Positions 1 through 6,821 of a DNA stretch of 48,405 bases are shown in pieces. The notes beneath the pieces were generated by a model that searched no databases, was not told the DNA's origin, and was given only the letters and a program-made list of their open reading frames with translations. The first letter of the stretch is position 1; every line of letters starts with the position of its first letter. The stretch comes from Actinomyces sp. ZJ308 (GTDB lineage: Bacteria; Actinomycetota; Actinomycetes; Actinomycetales; Actinomycetaceae). The translations under genes were made by a program, and so were the position numbers. The stretch spans positions 1 through 48,405 of the forward strand of contig NZ_JAAIJY010000027.1 in the NCBI RefSeq assembly GCF_011752065.1, read 5' to 3'.

Positions 1-1
1 G

Positions 2-118
2 ATCAGCTCGGCGAAGGCTCATCGGGCCATGCTCCAGGCCGCCCGCGCCGGAGACGCCCAGGCCTACCGCCAGGCCATCACCCAGCACTACGCCCCGCTC
101 CTGGCAGCCCTCACCTGA
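2..118 (+). CDS. GntR-family regulator, C-terminal end only (partial)
   Basis: An open frame runs in from the left edge and ends at TGA 116-118, giving the last 38 residues of a protein. The piece HRAMLQAARAGDAQAY followed by an H-Y-PLL tail resembles the last helices of the FCD ligand-binding domain of GntR/FadR-type regulators, where HR-x-I-x-A-hydrophobic-x-A-G-D is common. The DNA-binding half lies outside the window, so family and target are inferred from this fragment alone. It is convergent with ogt. Confidence 0.5.
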   Translation: MSSAKAHRAMLQAARAGDAQAYRQAITQHYAPLLAALT

Positions 119-143
119 GCCGACCGGGGCCCGCCGGCTCAGG

Positions 144-734
144 TCACTCGAGCCCCTGGGCACCTTCACGGCTCAGCAGAGCGGTCTTCACCGCGGCCCC
201 ATAGCGGAATCCTCCGATACTCCCGTCTGAACGCCGGATCCGGTGACAGGGGATGAAAAGCGCCGCCGCGTTACGCGCGCAGGCTGAGGCCGCGGCCCGA
301 GAAGCGGACGGGTTCCCGCTGAGACGAGCGAGCTCGGTGTAGGTCAGAGTCGTGCCGGCCGGAATCTCTCGCATCCGGGACCAGGCCCGCTCGATGAAGG
401 GGCCACCTGTCTGGAGAACAGGCACCTCTCGGGGCTCGTTGTCCTCACCGCGGTAGTAGGAGCGCACGGCGGCGACGGCGCGCGCCAGGAGCCCGTCGAT
501 CTCCTCGACCGAGCACTCCTTGATACGAGACGGCCTCAGGCTCGGATGGATGAGTCCGGCCAGCTCCGTGGTCTGAGAGGTCCATCCGGAGGCGAGCACG
601 TACTCGGTCCGATCGGCTCCGTCACCGACGCAGTCGTCAGCACCGTCGGCGCCACCATGACCAGTGACGATGGTGAAGGGGCCGTCCGGGGTGCTCACGG
701 TGAAGCTGCGAGCAGTGGCGTTCGTTGTCGTCAT
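144..734 (-). CDS. ogt: Methylated-DNA-[protein]-cysteine S-methyltransferase
   Basis: The 196-residue protein removes O6-alkyl groups from guanine by transferring them irreversibly to its own cysteine, a one-shot cytoplasmic repair protein. The active-site motif IPCHRIRR is at residues 161-168, with Cys163 as acceptor. Upstream is IPAGTTLTYTELARLSG, the usual helix-turn-helix DNA-binding stretch, and downstream GGFRYG matches the conserved G-G-F/Y-x-x-G segment after the active site. Length is usual for Ogt/MGMT with a short acidic N-terminal insertion. In the ancestral arrangement it lay just downstream of ssrA and its terminator on the same strand; the mobile element now separates them. 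Confidence 0.9.
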   Translation of the reverse strand: MTTTNATARSFTVSTPDGPFTIVTGHGGADGADDCVGDGADRTEYVLASGWTSQTTELAGLIHPSLRPSRIKECSVEEIDGLLARAVAAVRSYYRGEDNEPREVPVLQTGGPFIERAWSRMREIPAGTTLTYTELARLSGNPSASRAAASACARNAAALFIPCHRIRRSDGSIGGFRYGAAVKTALLSREGAQGLE

Positions 735-799
735 GACGCCAGGCTACGCAGTGCTCCAGACGCGTTCCACCGGTTCCGTCCTTCGGCCACGACACAGCG

Positions 800-836
800 G
801 AGGGCCCGCTCGAACCTAACCGTTCAGCGGGCCCTC
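800..836 (-). terminator. Probable original ssrA terminator, now stranded
   Basis: A perfect 11-bp stem (GAGGGCCCGCT at 800-810 with AGCGGGCCCTC at 826-836) and a 15-nt loop lie just outside the left end of the integrated element. If the element is removed at its CTCAGG repeats, this hairpin falls about 20 bp downstream of the tmRNA 3' end on the minus strand. It is therefore best explained as the ssrA terminator cut off by the insertion. Confidence 0.65.
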
Positions 837-853
837 TCATGGGAGTCGTGGGG

Positions 854-876
854 CTCAGGGTGCACGTGTCGAACTC
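854..876 (+). other. attL junction: core CTCAGG plus right attP arm
   Basis: The core is at 854-859, followed by six bases and the arm GTGTCGAACTC at 866-876. This arm is the exact reverse complement of GAGTTCGACAC at 10602-10612 at the other element end. Chromosomal sequence to the left (ssrA terminator, then ogt) is the displaced downstream flank of ssrA. Confidence 0.75.
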
Positions 877-960
877 ATCCCGGCGCGAGACCACCTACTG
901 CTGGTGACGATCGCTGCGTAGAGCGGCGATGTGGCAGAAGCAGACTGGAGCGCCACTCAT

Positions 961-990
961 TTGACCCGCAGTTGACATGCTTGGTAGAGT
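961..990 (+). promoter_or_regulatory. Possible promoter for the HTH-rep region
   Basis: TTGACC (961-966) and TAGAGT (985-990) are separated by 18 bp, close to sigma-70-type consensus. The predicted transcript would start near 997 and read into the HTH gene and rep with an untranslated leader of about 185 nt. The stretch 877-1180 contains no convincing gene. Confidence 0.35.
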
Positions 991-1180
991 CTGGCGCACG
1001 CACTTTCAAACGAAGCGCCAAGGTGTCGGGTCGCCCGTTGTACGACGAAATCCCAGCTGCCGTCGAATCTTGCAGGGCGGAACTCATCGGGTCGACAGGC
1101 ACAGAAGCACGACGAACCGATATGGCCGTTGCATAGGAGACGTAAGACCGTTCTGGCGAGGTTCACCCACGGGGTGAGTT

Positions 1181-1936
1181 ATGTCTACTACCCAGACGAC
1201 CAACGATTTAGCCGCGCTCTCGGTCCCGGCCACGGGGGCCGCCGCCCTCATCGGTGTCGACCCCCGCACGCTCTCTAACTGGCGCACACAGGGCATCGGC
1301 CCGGCCTTCATGCGCGTCGGTACGCCCCACTCACGCACGCTTTACCGTCTCGATGACCTGCGGGCCTGGCTCAACACCAACCGGATCGAGACACCCACTT
1401 TAGGCGGTGGCACGATGACCTCCGCCGGCCTCTCCCCCGCTGACCCCTGTAGCAGCTTTGACAGCCACTCGTGCAGCGGTTCTGCTACACGTCGTGCTAC
1501 ACCGTTTCCCCTCGAATACCAGGCGAACCGTCGCGAAGTAGCAGAAGCGGTAGCAGTTCGTAGCAGAGCCGCTGCAAGAGCTGCTACAGCGTTCCCCCTG
1601 ACATACCAACCGAAACAGGCCCTTGTAGCAGATGTAGCAGTTTTCGGTAGGTCAATGGCACAGAGATGTTTTCACGTAGAACACGTGCATCTCTGTACCT
1701 TCTGTACCTCCTCGCCTGCTCCTGAGTCTGAAACCGTGCTCTATCAAGGAAAACGGATTACGCGCGCAGGCGCGATTCGGTGGGGTTCAGGTACAGAACG
1801 CGTTACACGGATCTGTACCTCTGTACCTCTTCCAGGTGCAGAAGGCACCGATGCGTACCCGAGGGCTGGGGCCTCACATGACACGGTTAGTGGGTTCCCA
1901 CGTGCCCCACGCTCAGCAGGAAAGGACTCGCCATGA
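1181..1936 (+). CDS. HTH (MerR/excisionase-like) protein with repeat-rich C-terminal region
   Basis: The frame encodes 251 residues. Residues about 15-68 form a small winged helix-turn-helix of the excisionase/HTH_17 type (TGAAALIGVDPRTLSNWRTQ, then YRLDDLRAWL), so it probably binds DNA as an element regulator or excision factor. The remaining two thirds do not resemble a known domain: that DNA is packed with short repeats (GTAGCAG family and TCTGTACCT family) and an imperfect 87-bp in-frame duplication, producing two similar protein segments (ATPFPLEYQ and ATAFPLTYQ, each followed by V-A-x-x-V-A-V). The stop overlaps the rep start (ATGA at 1933-1936), suggesting translational coupling. The start has only a weak GGGGTGAG Shine-Dalgarno. 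The C-terminal part may simply be a replication origin left open in this frame. Confidence 0.55.
   Translation: MSTTQTTNDLAALSVPATGAAALIGVDPRTLSNWRTQGIGPAFMRVGTPHSRTLYRLDDLRAWLNTNRIETPTLGGGTMTSAGLSPADPCSSFDSHSCSGSATRRATPFPLEYQANRREVAEAVAVRSRAAARAATAFPLTYQPKQALVADVAVFGRSMAQRCFHVEHVHLCTFCTSSPAPESETVLYQGKRITRAGAIRWGSGTERVTRICTSVPLPGAEGTDAYPRAGASHDTVSGFPRAPRSAGKDSP
1449..1640. repeat. Iteron-like GTAGCAG repeats (candidate origin, part 1)
   Basis: GTAGCAG occurs at 1449, 1538, 1550, 1560, 1625 and 1634, and its reverse complement CTGCTAC at 1482 and 1581, with a truncated TGCTAC at 1495. That is eight exact copies of a heptamer in 192 bp. Clusters of short repeats directly upstream of rep are typical of Rep-binding or regulator-binding arrays. 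Confidence 0.6.
1496..1617 (+). repeat. Imperfect direct repeat, 35 bp, offset 87 bp
   Basis: Copy one at 1496-1530 and copy two at 1583-1617 share GCTACA-n-CGTT-n-CCCCT-nnn-ATACCA-nn-CGAA. The offset of 87 bp is 29 codons, so the copies are in the same reading frame of the HTH gene. The pattern suggests a tandem duplication of an iteron-bearing unit. Confidence 0.6.
1660..1696. other. Hairpin at candidate replication origin
   Basis: ACAGAGATG (1660-1668) and CATCTCTGT (1688-1696) form a perfect 9-bp inverted repeat with a 19-nt loop containing CACGT and ACACGTG. It lies between the two iteron families and runs straight into the TCTGTACCT repeats. It could be a nick-site hairpin for the downstream Rep, but no known nick sequence was recognised. 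Confidence 0.4.
1692..1828. repeat. Iteron-like TCTGTACCT repeats (candidate origin, part 2)
   Basis: The nonamer TCTGTACCT occurs in tandem at 1692-1700 and 1701-1709 and again at 1812-1820 and 1820-1828 (sharing one base). Its reverse complement AGGTACAGA is at 1789-1797, and a one-mismatch copy AGGTGCAGA follows at 1834-1842. The array ends about 90 bp before the rep start. Confidence 0.65.
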
Positions 1937-3231
1937 GTGACAGCAACATGATCGACCTCTTGGAGGACAAGCACCCAGTGCGTGTCTACAAGTTCGTTCA
2001 GCACCTCGATGGGACGGACTGGACTCTCGACGCTCTGGAAAAGGGCTTCAGCCACCGCACCATCAAGGGCTGGGCCTGGATTCTCCATGACCAGGACGTC
2101 GGTACCGATCACGTCCACGTCCTGCTATGGACCCACAAGGAGATCAGCCCGGAGGTCCTCGCCTCGTGGTTTGCATTGCCCGGCCCGCAGGCCCAGAAGG
2201 TGCGCGGCGGCAAGGCCGCGATCAAGAATGAGCTCGACTACATGCGGCATCAGGACCGCAGTTCACAGGACCTCGGCAAGGTCCGTTATCCCGACTCGGC
2301 GATCCGCACCGTCCCTGGCTGGGACTGGTTGGCCTTCGACCGGGAGATGGATGAGCGCCGCATCCTGTCGGGTAGCAGTCGGCAGCGTTCCCGCAACGTC
2401 GCGCAGGCCATGAGCAGAGGTCTTTCGGTGAGGTCTGCACTCACGCGCTCGACGACGACGGAGACCCGTCTGCGTCGTGCTCGGGCGCGCTACCTCCTGG
2501 CGCAAGAGCCGCCGCTGTTTCGGCTCGCGTTCTACATGTACGGCAGTGACGCCCTTCTCGTGGACGCGATCGGCCAGGGTCTCGCCGAGGCACTGGCAGG
2601 GGGTCATGATGAGGTGTTCGTCGCCAAGGACGGCATTGACGAGTACGACGGGGAGCGCGTCCTCTACTGGAACACATCCACGTCTGAACTGGTCCCAGGA
2701 GATGACCTGCGAGGTGCCGCACTGGTAGCGGCACTTGACGTGTTCCCAAGCAGGACGCCGGTCAGCACGAGGTTCGGACACACCCAGCTCATCCACGAGT
2801 TCACCGTCATTAGCGGCACACAACCGTACCTCAGACCGAAGGCGCCCCTAGGCGGTTTTCGCGAGTTCTTGGAGGCGATGATGAACCACTTAGCACCCGC
2901 ACGTCTGCCGGTCCTCGTCCTTGTGAGCACCGACGAGTTGGAGGTTCAGGTGAACGCCGGACTCCTCGACGAAGGCACGTTCGACCAGTATCTCACCCTG
3001 GGACGTTTTCGGATGAACCTCCACAAGGTTCTCGCCCATGCCCGCGGTCTTCCCGAGAAGCAGCGTCGTGCCGTCGAGCGCGACGCCACCCGGCGGCAGG
3101 TCGCGCCGGTCCTTGAGGCCAGGGATCGGGTCATTGGGGCGCTCACCCCGTCTGACTCCCCTGCTGGAGAGAGCCTGCCAAGCGCGCTGGAGCATTTGCT
3201 CGCCGAGATGGGTGAAGAGGTGGCCACATAA
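1933..3231 (+). CDS. rep: Rolling-circle-type replication initiator (Rep_2-like HUH)
   Basis: The 432-residue protein has an N-terminal HUH endonuclease signature: HDQDV at 52-56, then HVHVLLW with His60 and His62, and YMRHQD with candidate nucleophile Tyr103, the order found in pMV158-family (Rep_2) initiators that nick the double-strand origin. The region beyond residue 150 is much longer than in small pMV158 Reps; no Walker motifs were recognised there and its role is unknown. A good Shine-Dalgarno (AGGAAAGG) precedes ATG 1933, which overlaps the stop of the HTH gene. Repeat arrays immediately upstream are the likely origin or control region. Rep in an integrated element suggests replication after excision, or descent from a plasmid. 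Confidence 0.75.
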   Translation: MSDSNMIDLLEDKHPVRVYKFVQHLDGTDWTLDALEKGFSHRTIKGWAWILHDQDVGTDHVHVLLWTHKEISPEVLASWFALPGPQAQKVRGGKAAIKNELDYMRHQDRSSQDLGKVRYPDSAIRTVPGWDWLAFDREMDERRILSGSSRQRSRNVAQAMSRGLSVRSALTRSTTTETRLRRARARYLLAQEPPLFRLAFYMYGSDALLVDAIGQGLAEALAGGHDEVFVAKDGIDEYDGERVLYWNTSTSELVPGDDLRGAALVAALDVFPSRTPVSTRFGHTQLIHEFTVISGTQPYLRPKAPLGGFREFLEAMMNHLAPARLPVLVLVSTDELEVQVNAGLLDEGTFDQYLTLGRFRMNLHKVLAHARGLPEKQRRAVERDATRRQVAPVLEARDRVIGALTPSDSPAGESLPSALEHLLAEMGEEVAT

Positions 3232-3302
3232 CCCGCAGTACCCGCCCGTCAAGTGAGCAAACCGAGGAAACAGACCAACCAGTAGCCGAAAGGAAAGTCA
3301 CC

Positions 3303-3584
3303 ATGAGCACCACCAACCTTGAGCGGCTCATCGCCGACGAGCAGCGCAAGCACGCTGAGCGTCTCAAGCGCCTACGCACGCAGGCCGAGAAGCAGGAGAA
3401 GATCCTGTTCCAAGAGATCGCGCGCCTCCTACGTGCCCAGGACCCTGAGCGCTTCGAGCAGTACGCCGAGCACGTCAAGCAGCAGCGTGAGGCCGATCGC
3501 CAGGCGCGATCAGAGCGTGCGGCTGCCTCGCGTGCTCGGAAGAAGGCTGAGACTGGCAGTGAGGACGGTGGCCGGTATGAGTGA
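3303..3584 (+). CDS. Small coiled-coil protein of the mobilization module
   Basis: The 93-residue, highly charged, almost entirely helical protein (heptad-like stretches from residue 5 to about 80, rich in Glu, Lys, Arg, Gln and Ala) is preceded by a strong AAAGGAAAG site before ATG 3303. No catalytic motif is visible. Its position between rep and mobC suggests an accessory of replication or of the relaxosome, but this is context only. The end overlaps an alternative upstream start of mobC (ATG 3577) by 8 nt. Confidence 0.65.
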   Translation: MSTTNLERLIADEQRKHAERLKRLRTQAEKQEKILFQEIARLLRAQDPERFEQYAEHVKQQREADRQARSERAAASRARKKAETGSEDGGRYE

Positions 3585-3726
3585 CGCATGTCTGAACCGG
3601 CTCGGCGTCGCGAACACTGCATTGTCTGTCCCTGCCTCGGGCGCCAGGCAGGTAGGGGTGGCGTCCTCCTCGCCCACAGGGAGCGAAGCGAGCGAGGACG
3701 AGGGCCAGCGCACGGATGGAGGACAC

Positions 3727-3817
3727 GGGAGCTTGCTCCCGATGTCCGACACCGTGCCTGCTGGCGCCATGAACTTCCACTCGCCCACCGTGCTCAGTAC
3801 TTCGGGTGGAAGTTCAT
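3727..3817. other. Candidate origin of transfer (oriT)
   Basis: Two inverted repeats lie just upstream of the conserved part of mobC. One is GGGAGC-TT-GCTCCC at 3727-3740. The other is a perfect 12-bp repeat, ATGAACTTCCAC (3769-3780) with GTGGAAGTTCAT (3806-3817), around a 25-nt loop. Relaxase target sites usually consist of such an inverted repeat beside the nick site, placed next to mobC/mobA. The nick itself was not identified. Confidence 0.55.
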
Positions 3818-3834
3818 GTGAGCCTGCCCCAACG

Positions 3835-4212
3835 ATGCAGAAGAAAGCACAGGGGGCAGGCTCACGGGTGACCCTCGACGCACATCTCGATGTGAGGGTC
3901 ACCCAAGACGAGCGCGAGGCCGTCAGGCGTCGCGCGAGCACGCTCGGCGTGAGGCCGAGCACGTGGACGAGAGCCATCCTGCGCGACGCGCTGGACGAGC
4001 GTCGCCACGAGGTCGAGGCGCTGGCTGCGCAGGCGGCTGTGCCAGAACCCGCGCCAGAGCTCACTCGGCTTACTGAGCAGCTGCGTCGGGTTGGGGTGAA
4101 CCTCAACCAGACCAGGCGCGCCGGTGACGCGGTGGACAGCAGCCTCTTGCACGACGTCCTGGCGGCGGTCACCGAGATACGTGCGTACCTCGGTGACGGG
4201 GTCTCGCTATGA
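3835..4212 (+). CDS. mobC: MobC-like relaxosome accessory protein
   Basis: From ATG 3835 the protein has 125 residues. It begins with a ribbon-helix-helix-like segment (TLDAHLDVRVTQDEREAVRRR) and ends with the MobC signature: LTEQLRRVGVNLNQTRRAG matches the conserved L-x-x-I/V-G-x-N-L-N-Q pattern. MobC proteins bind oriT and help the relaxase open the strands. The frame is open further upstream, with another ATG at 3577, but residues encoded between 3577 and 3834 are low-complexity and that DNA holds the oriT-like hairpins, so the shorter form is preferred; neither start has a strong ribosome site. The stop overlaps mobA (ATGA 4209-4212). Confidence 0.75.
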   Translation: MQKKAQGAGSRVTLDAHLDVRVTQDEREAVRRRASTLGVRPSTWTRAILRDALDERRHEVEALAAQAAVPEPAPELTRLTEQLRRVGVNLNQTRRAGDAVDSSLLHDVLAAVTEIRAYLGDGVSL

Positions 4213-5447
4213 GCACGGTCAACGTCCAACCCACGACGAGCGCACGAGCAGCCGTCACCTACGCGTTGCTGGGCACCGGCAAGCGCAGAGCACAGCACAC
4301 AGCCGACGGCACAACGCGCGCGGCGGCGCTGTCGTGTTCTCTCAGGTCGGTCGAAGAACTCATCCTGCGAGCGGAGCTAGTCTCGGCAGCGCTGGGTCGT
4401 CGCAACGAGATGTACACGTACACGCAGAACTTCTCGCCCGAGGAGTTCGACGTTAGGAACCCCGAGCACGTGCAGCGCGTGCACGAGCTGGGTGTCATGC
4501 TCGCGAAGCGAATGAACACCGCAGACCACCTCGTGGTCACGCACACCGACAGCGCGGGTGGTCACGTGCACAACCACATATACGTCATCAACCACGACAA
4601 CCTCACCGGCAAGGCGCTCACACGCTGCCGGTCGTGGTCGCGCGGTCTACGCCAGGTCAACGACGAGCTCATGCGTGATGAAGGATGCCAGGTGCTCCCA
4701 TCGCCCGAGGCTCCCAAGCCGGACTGGGACCTACGACGCGGCGCGTTCAAGGACGGCGGCTTTGAGCAGGTGCTCGGTGACAAGATCGCCGAGGCGCTGA
4801 TGGATGCTCGTTCTGTTGACCGCGGGGCCTTCGAGGAGGTCCTAGCCGAGCACGAGGTACGGCTGCGTGTCACCGATCGTGACGGGTGGACCTACTCGAT
4901 GAGACGAGCAGACAACGGCAAGTGGGGCAGGCGCAAAGCCTCGTCCCTGTGCGACGAGTTCACAGCATCGGGCGTCCAGCCCATTTTCGAGTACCACGCC
5001 AAGAAGATGAAACACAACCCACGTATGAAAGGAAACCATAATGGGGCTTCTCGAACAGATGAGGGAGCAAGACGACTGGGACGCATCTACGGAGACCTTA
5101 CCCAACTTGATCTCGAGGTTCGACAGCGTAGAGCAGCATCTATCCAAGCTCACAAAGCACATCTCGGATCAGACGGCCTACATGAAGAGCGCCGACGAGA
5201 ATACGGCAACACAACTGGAGAGTCTGTTAACCTCGCATCCAAACGAGCAGCACTTGACCGAGTTCGTCGAGATGCGGAGCAGGCTGAGCGAGATCGAGAA
5301 GACGATCGTCGCCGTCTCCGAAACGCTCACCGCATCACAACACGTGACACTCCCCAACGGCACGACCATACGATCAGCAGATTTTCAGGCCTACAACTTG
5401 ACGCAGGGAATCAACAACCAGCTCAAGACGATGGTTTCGAGCTGTGA
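4209..5447 (+). CDS. mobA: MobA/VirD2-family relaxase
   Basis: The 412-residue relaxase would nick oriT and pilot the single strand during mobilization. The HUH metal site is clear: HTDSAGGHVHNHIYVIN with His112, His119, His121 and His123. Tyr18 in AAVTYALLG fits the N-terminal catalytic tyrosine position of MOB_P-type relaxases. The C-terminal third is charged and helical with no primase or helicase motif recognised. It starts inside the end of mobC (ATGA), implying coupled translation. Its last 407 nt are also read in the +1 frame by the following gene, an arrangement like the nested mob genes of ColE1-type plasmids. No secretion or coupling ATPase is nearby, so the system is mobilizable rather than self-transmissible. 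Confidence 0.85.
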   Translation: MSTVNVQPTTSARAAVTYALLGTGKRRAQHTADGTTRAAALSCSLRSVEELILRAELVSAALGRRNEMYTYTQNFSPEEFDVRNPEHVQRVHELGVMLAKRMNTADHLVVTHTDSAGGHVHNHIYVINHDNLTGKALTRCRSWSRGLRQVNDELMRDEGCQVLPSPEAPKPDWDLRRGAFKDGGFEQVLGDKIAEALMDARSVDRGAFEEVLAEHEVRLRVTDRDGWTYSMRRADNGKWGRRKASSLCDEFTASGVQPIFEYHAKKMKHNPRMKGNHNGASRTDEGARRLGRIYGDLTQLDLEVRQRRAASIQAHKAHLGSDGLHEERRREYGNTTGESVNLASKRAALDRVRRDAEQAERDREDDRRRLRNAHRITTRDTPQRHDHTISRFSGLQLDAGNQQPAQDDGFEL

Positions 5448-6000
5448 TCATCTTGCTAAGGAAGTCCGTCAACGCGGCACCGTTCGCATCAATACCGACA
5501 AGCTCACCCAGCATTGCGTTGGCGTCCTCGATAAACGACTAGCGCTGGCCGTCGAAGGCCCTTTACGGCGTCTCGAAGAAAGATTGGACGATCTCGAGAG
5601 ACGCGTGTCCTCTCTGGGCGCGAAGGAAGTCTCTCGTGCTGTCGGCGAGGTTGAGCGGGTAACCGCCAAAATCGATGAGCTGATGGAAGCGATGCGAGAC
5701 GCCGAGCTTCGTATTGACAGGCTCTCAGCCCGGGTGACCTGGGTGAGCGCAGGACGCATGTGTCTTGCGCTGCTTCCACTTGCCGTCGTGCTTCTGGTGG
5801 TCGGAGGCCTGACCTTGGGGGCCTTCCACGCACTCGGCGTGGGCCCCATTCTGGGCTGGGCGTGGGCATCGTTCGCAGCGGCTCAGGCATGGTGGGCCAA
5901 GGCATTAATCGCACTGGGGACGCTCAGTTGCGTTGCGGTCTTCATATGGCTCGTCGGGAGGGCCTCGCGCTGGATCGCCGATGAGTACGCGCGCTGGTAG
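5041..6000 (+). CDS. MobB-like coiled-coil membrane protein overlapping mobA
   Basis: The 319-residue protein begins inside mobA in the +1 frame. Its start is well marked by AAAGGAAACCATA before ATG 5041. Residues about 1-230 are largely coiled-coil (for example EGPLRRLEERLDDLERRVSSL), and residues about 237-307 contain two hydrophobic segments separated by a Trp/Ala-rich loop. The plan, helical cytoplasmic region plus C-terminal membrane hairpin, matches MobB-type accessory proteins that link relaxase to the membrane or coupling protein. No sequence motif identifies it, so the role is inferred from position and architecture. It ends just before a strong terminator. Confidence 0.72.
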   Translation: MGLLEQMREQDDWDASTETLPNLISRFDSVEQHLSKLTKHISDQTAYMKSADENTATQLESLLTSHPNEQHLTEFVEMRSRLSEIEKTIVAVSETLTASQHVTLPNGTTIRSADFQAYNLTQGINNQLKTMVSSCDHLAKEVRQRGTVRINTDKLTQHCVGVLDKRLALAVEGPLRRLEERLDDLERRVSSLGAKEVSRAVGEVERVTAKIDELMEAMRDAELRIDRLSARVTWVSAGRMCLALLPLAVVLLVVGGLTLGAFHALGVGPILGWAWASFAAAQAWWAKALIALGTLSCVAVFIWLVGRASRWIADEYARW

Positions 6001-6023
6001 CAATAACGACGCACAGAAATAGC

Positions 6024-6059
6024 GGGGCCCTGAGACCGTTGCGACGGTCTCAGGGCCCC
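6024..6059. terminator. Bidirectional terminator between mob operon and cargo
   Basis: A perfect 16-bp stem (6024-6039 with 6044-6059) and TGCG loop sits between two convergent genes: mobB-like (ending 6000) and the membrane protein (ending 6083). Confidence 0.85.
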
Positions 6060-6082
6060 GCAGACACCTTCGTGGAGCCAGG

Positions 6083-6781
6083 TCACATTGTTGTGAGCAG
6101 GTGGATCGTCTGGCCGGCGGCCAGAGAGATTAGTGGAAGGAATCCTCCTAGAGGTGAGAACGAGATGACGATCATGATGCCTGCTGTGATGGCGCTTCTC
6201 TTCGCCAGGGTGCGTAGCGGCAGGTCGAGCTTCGTGGCGATAAAGCCGAGTAGCACAGCGGGGATGGCCCAGATCAGAGTGGGGTTGATGAAGGAGAAGA
6301 TGAAGCCCGCGACGTACAGGGGGTTGTCCTCGAGCACTTCTTCGGTGGTGGTGCCCTTGAGACCTTCGATCATCATGTCGAGCCCGAGCACATCGGATAT
6401 CGTGGCTAGGGTCAGGCAGAAGGCACCTACCGCTACTAGGCCGGGTGCGAGCTCTCTAGCCTGTCGCCCCGCCGGGCTGTCCCATTGAGAGCGTAGCCAC
6501 ACCCAGAACCGGCTGTTGCAGGCGGCCTTGGTGATGATCAGTGACACAGGGACGAAAGCCACCGCCAGAATGACTATCACCGCAAGCGCGGCCGGGAAGA
6601 TGACATCGCGATCGGGGTCGATCCCCATCACAGGTCTACCTGCGGCGACGATGTTCGCGGATATCACATCTATTGCCCTGAACTCCACGGCGACCAGTGC
6701 GATCCACACGAGCATCAGGGCCCACCACCGCTTACGTAGCACGCGACTGAGCGTCCAGGTGCGGGGCTGTGCACTTCTCAT
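6083..6781 (-). CDS. Polytopic membrane protein of unknown function (element cargo)
   Basis: The 232-residue protein has about five or six hydrophobic segments: around residues 22-42 (WWALMLVWIALVAVEF), 60-85, 105-128, 150-175 and 190-230. No enzyme, transporter or exclusion motif was recognised. ATG 6781 is preferred over an upstream start nine codons earlier because GAGGAG lies at the right distance. It follows the lipoprotein gene by 40 nt on the same strand, so the two are probably one operon under the divergent promoter at 7756. Function is unknown; surface exclusion or an envelope-linked defence or toxicity role are possibilities without direct evidence. Confidence 0.7.
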   Translation of the reverse strand: MRSAQPRTWTLSRVLRKRWWALMLVWIALVAVEFRAIDVISANIVAAGRPVMGIDPDRDVIFPAALAVIVILAVAFVPVSLIITKAACNSRFWVWLRSQWDSPAGRQARELAPGLVAVGAFCLTLATISDVLGLDMMIEGLKGTTTEEVLEDNPLYVAGFIFSFINPTLIWAIPAVLLGFIATKLDLPLRTLAKRSAITAGIMIVISFSPLGGFLPLISLAAGQTIHLLTTM

Positions 6782-6821
6782 CTTTGCTTCTCCTCGTGGG
6801 CACCTCAAGGGCCAGTTGATC

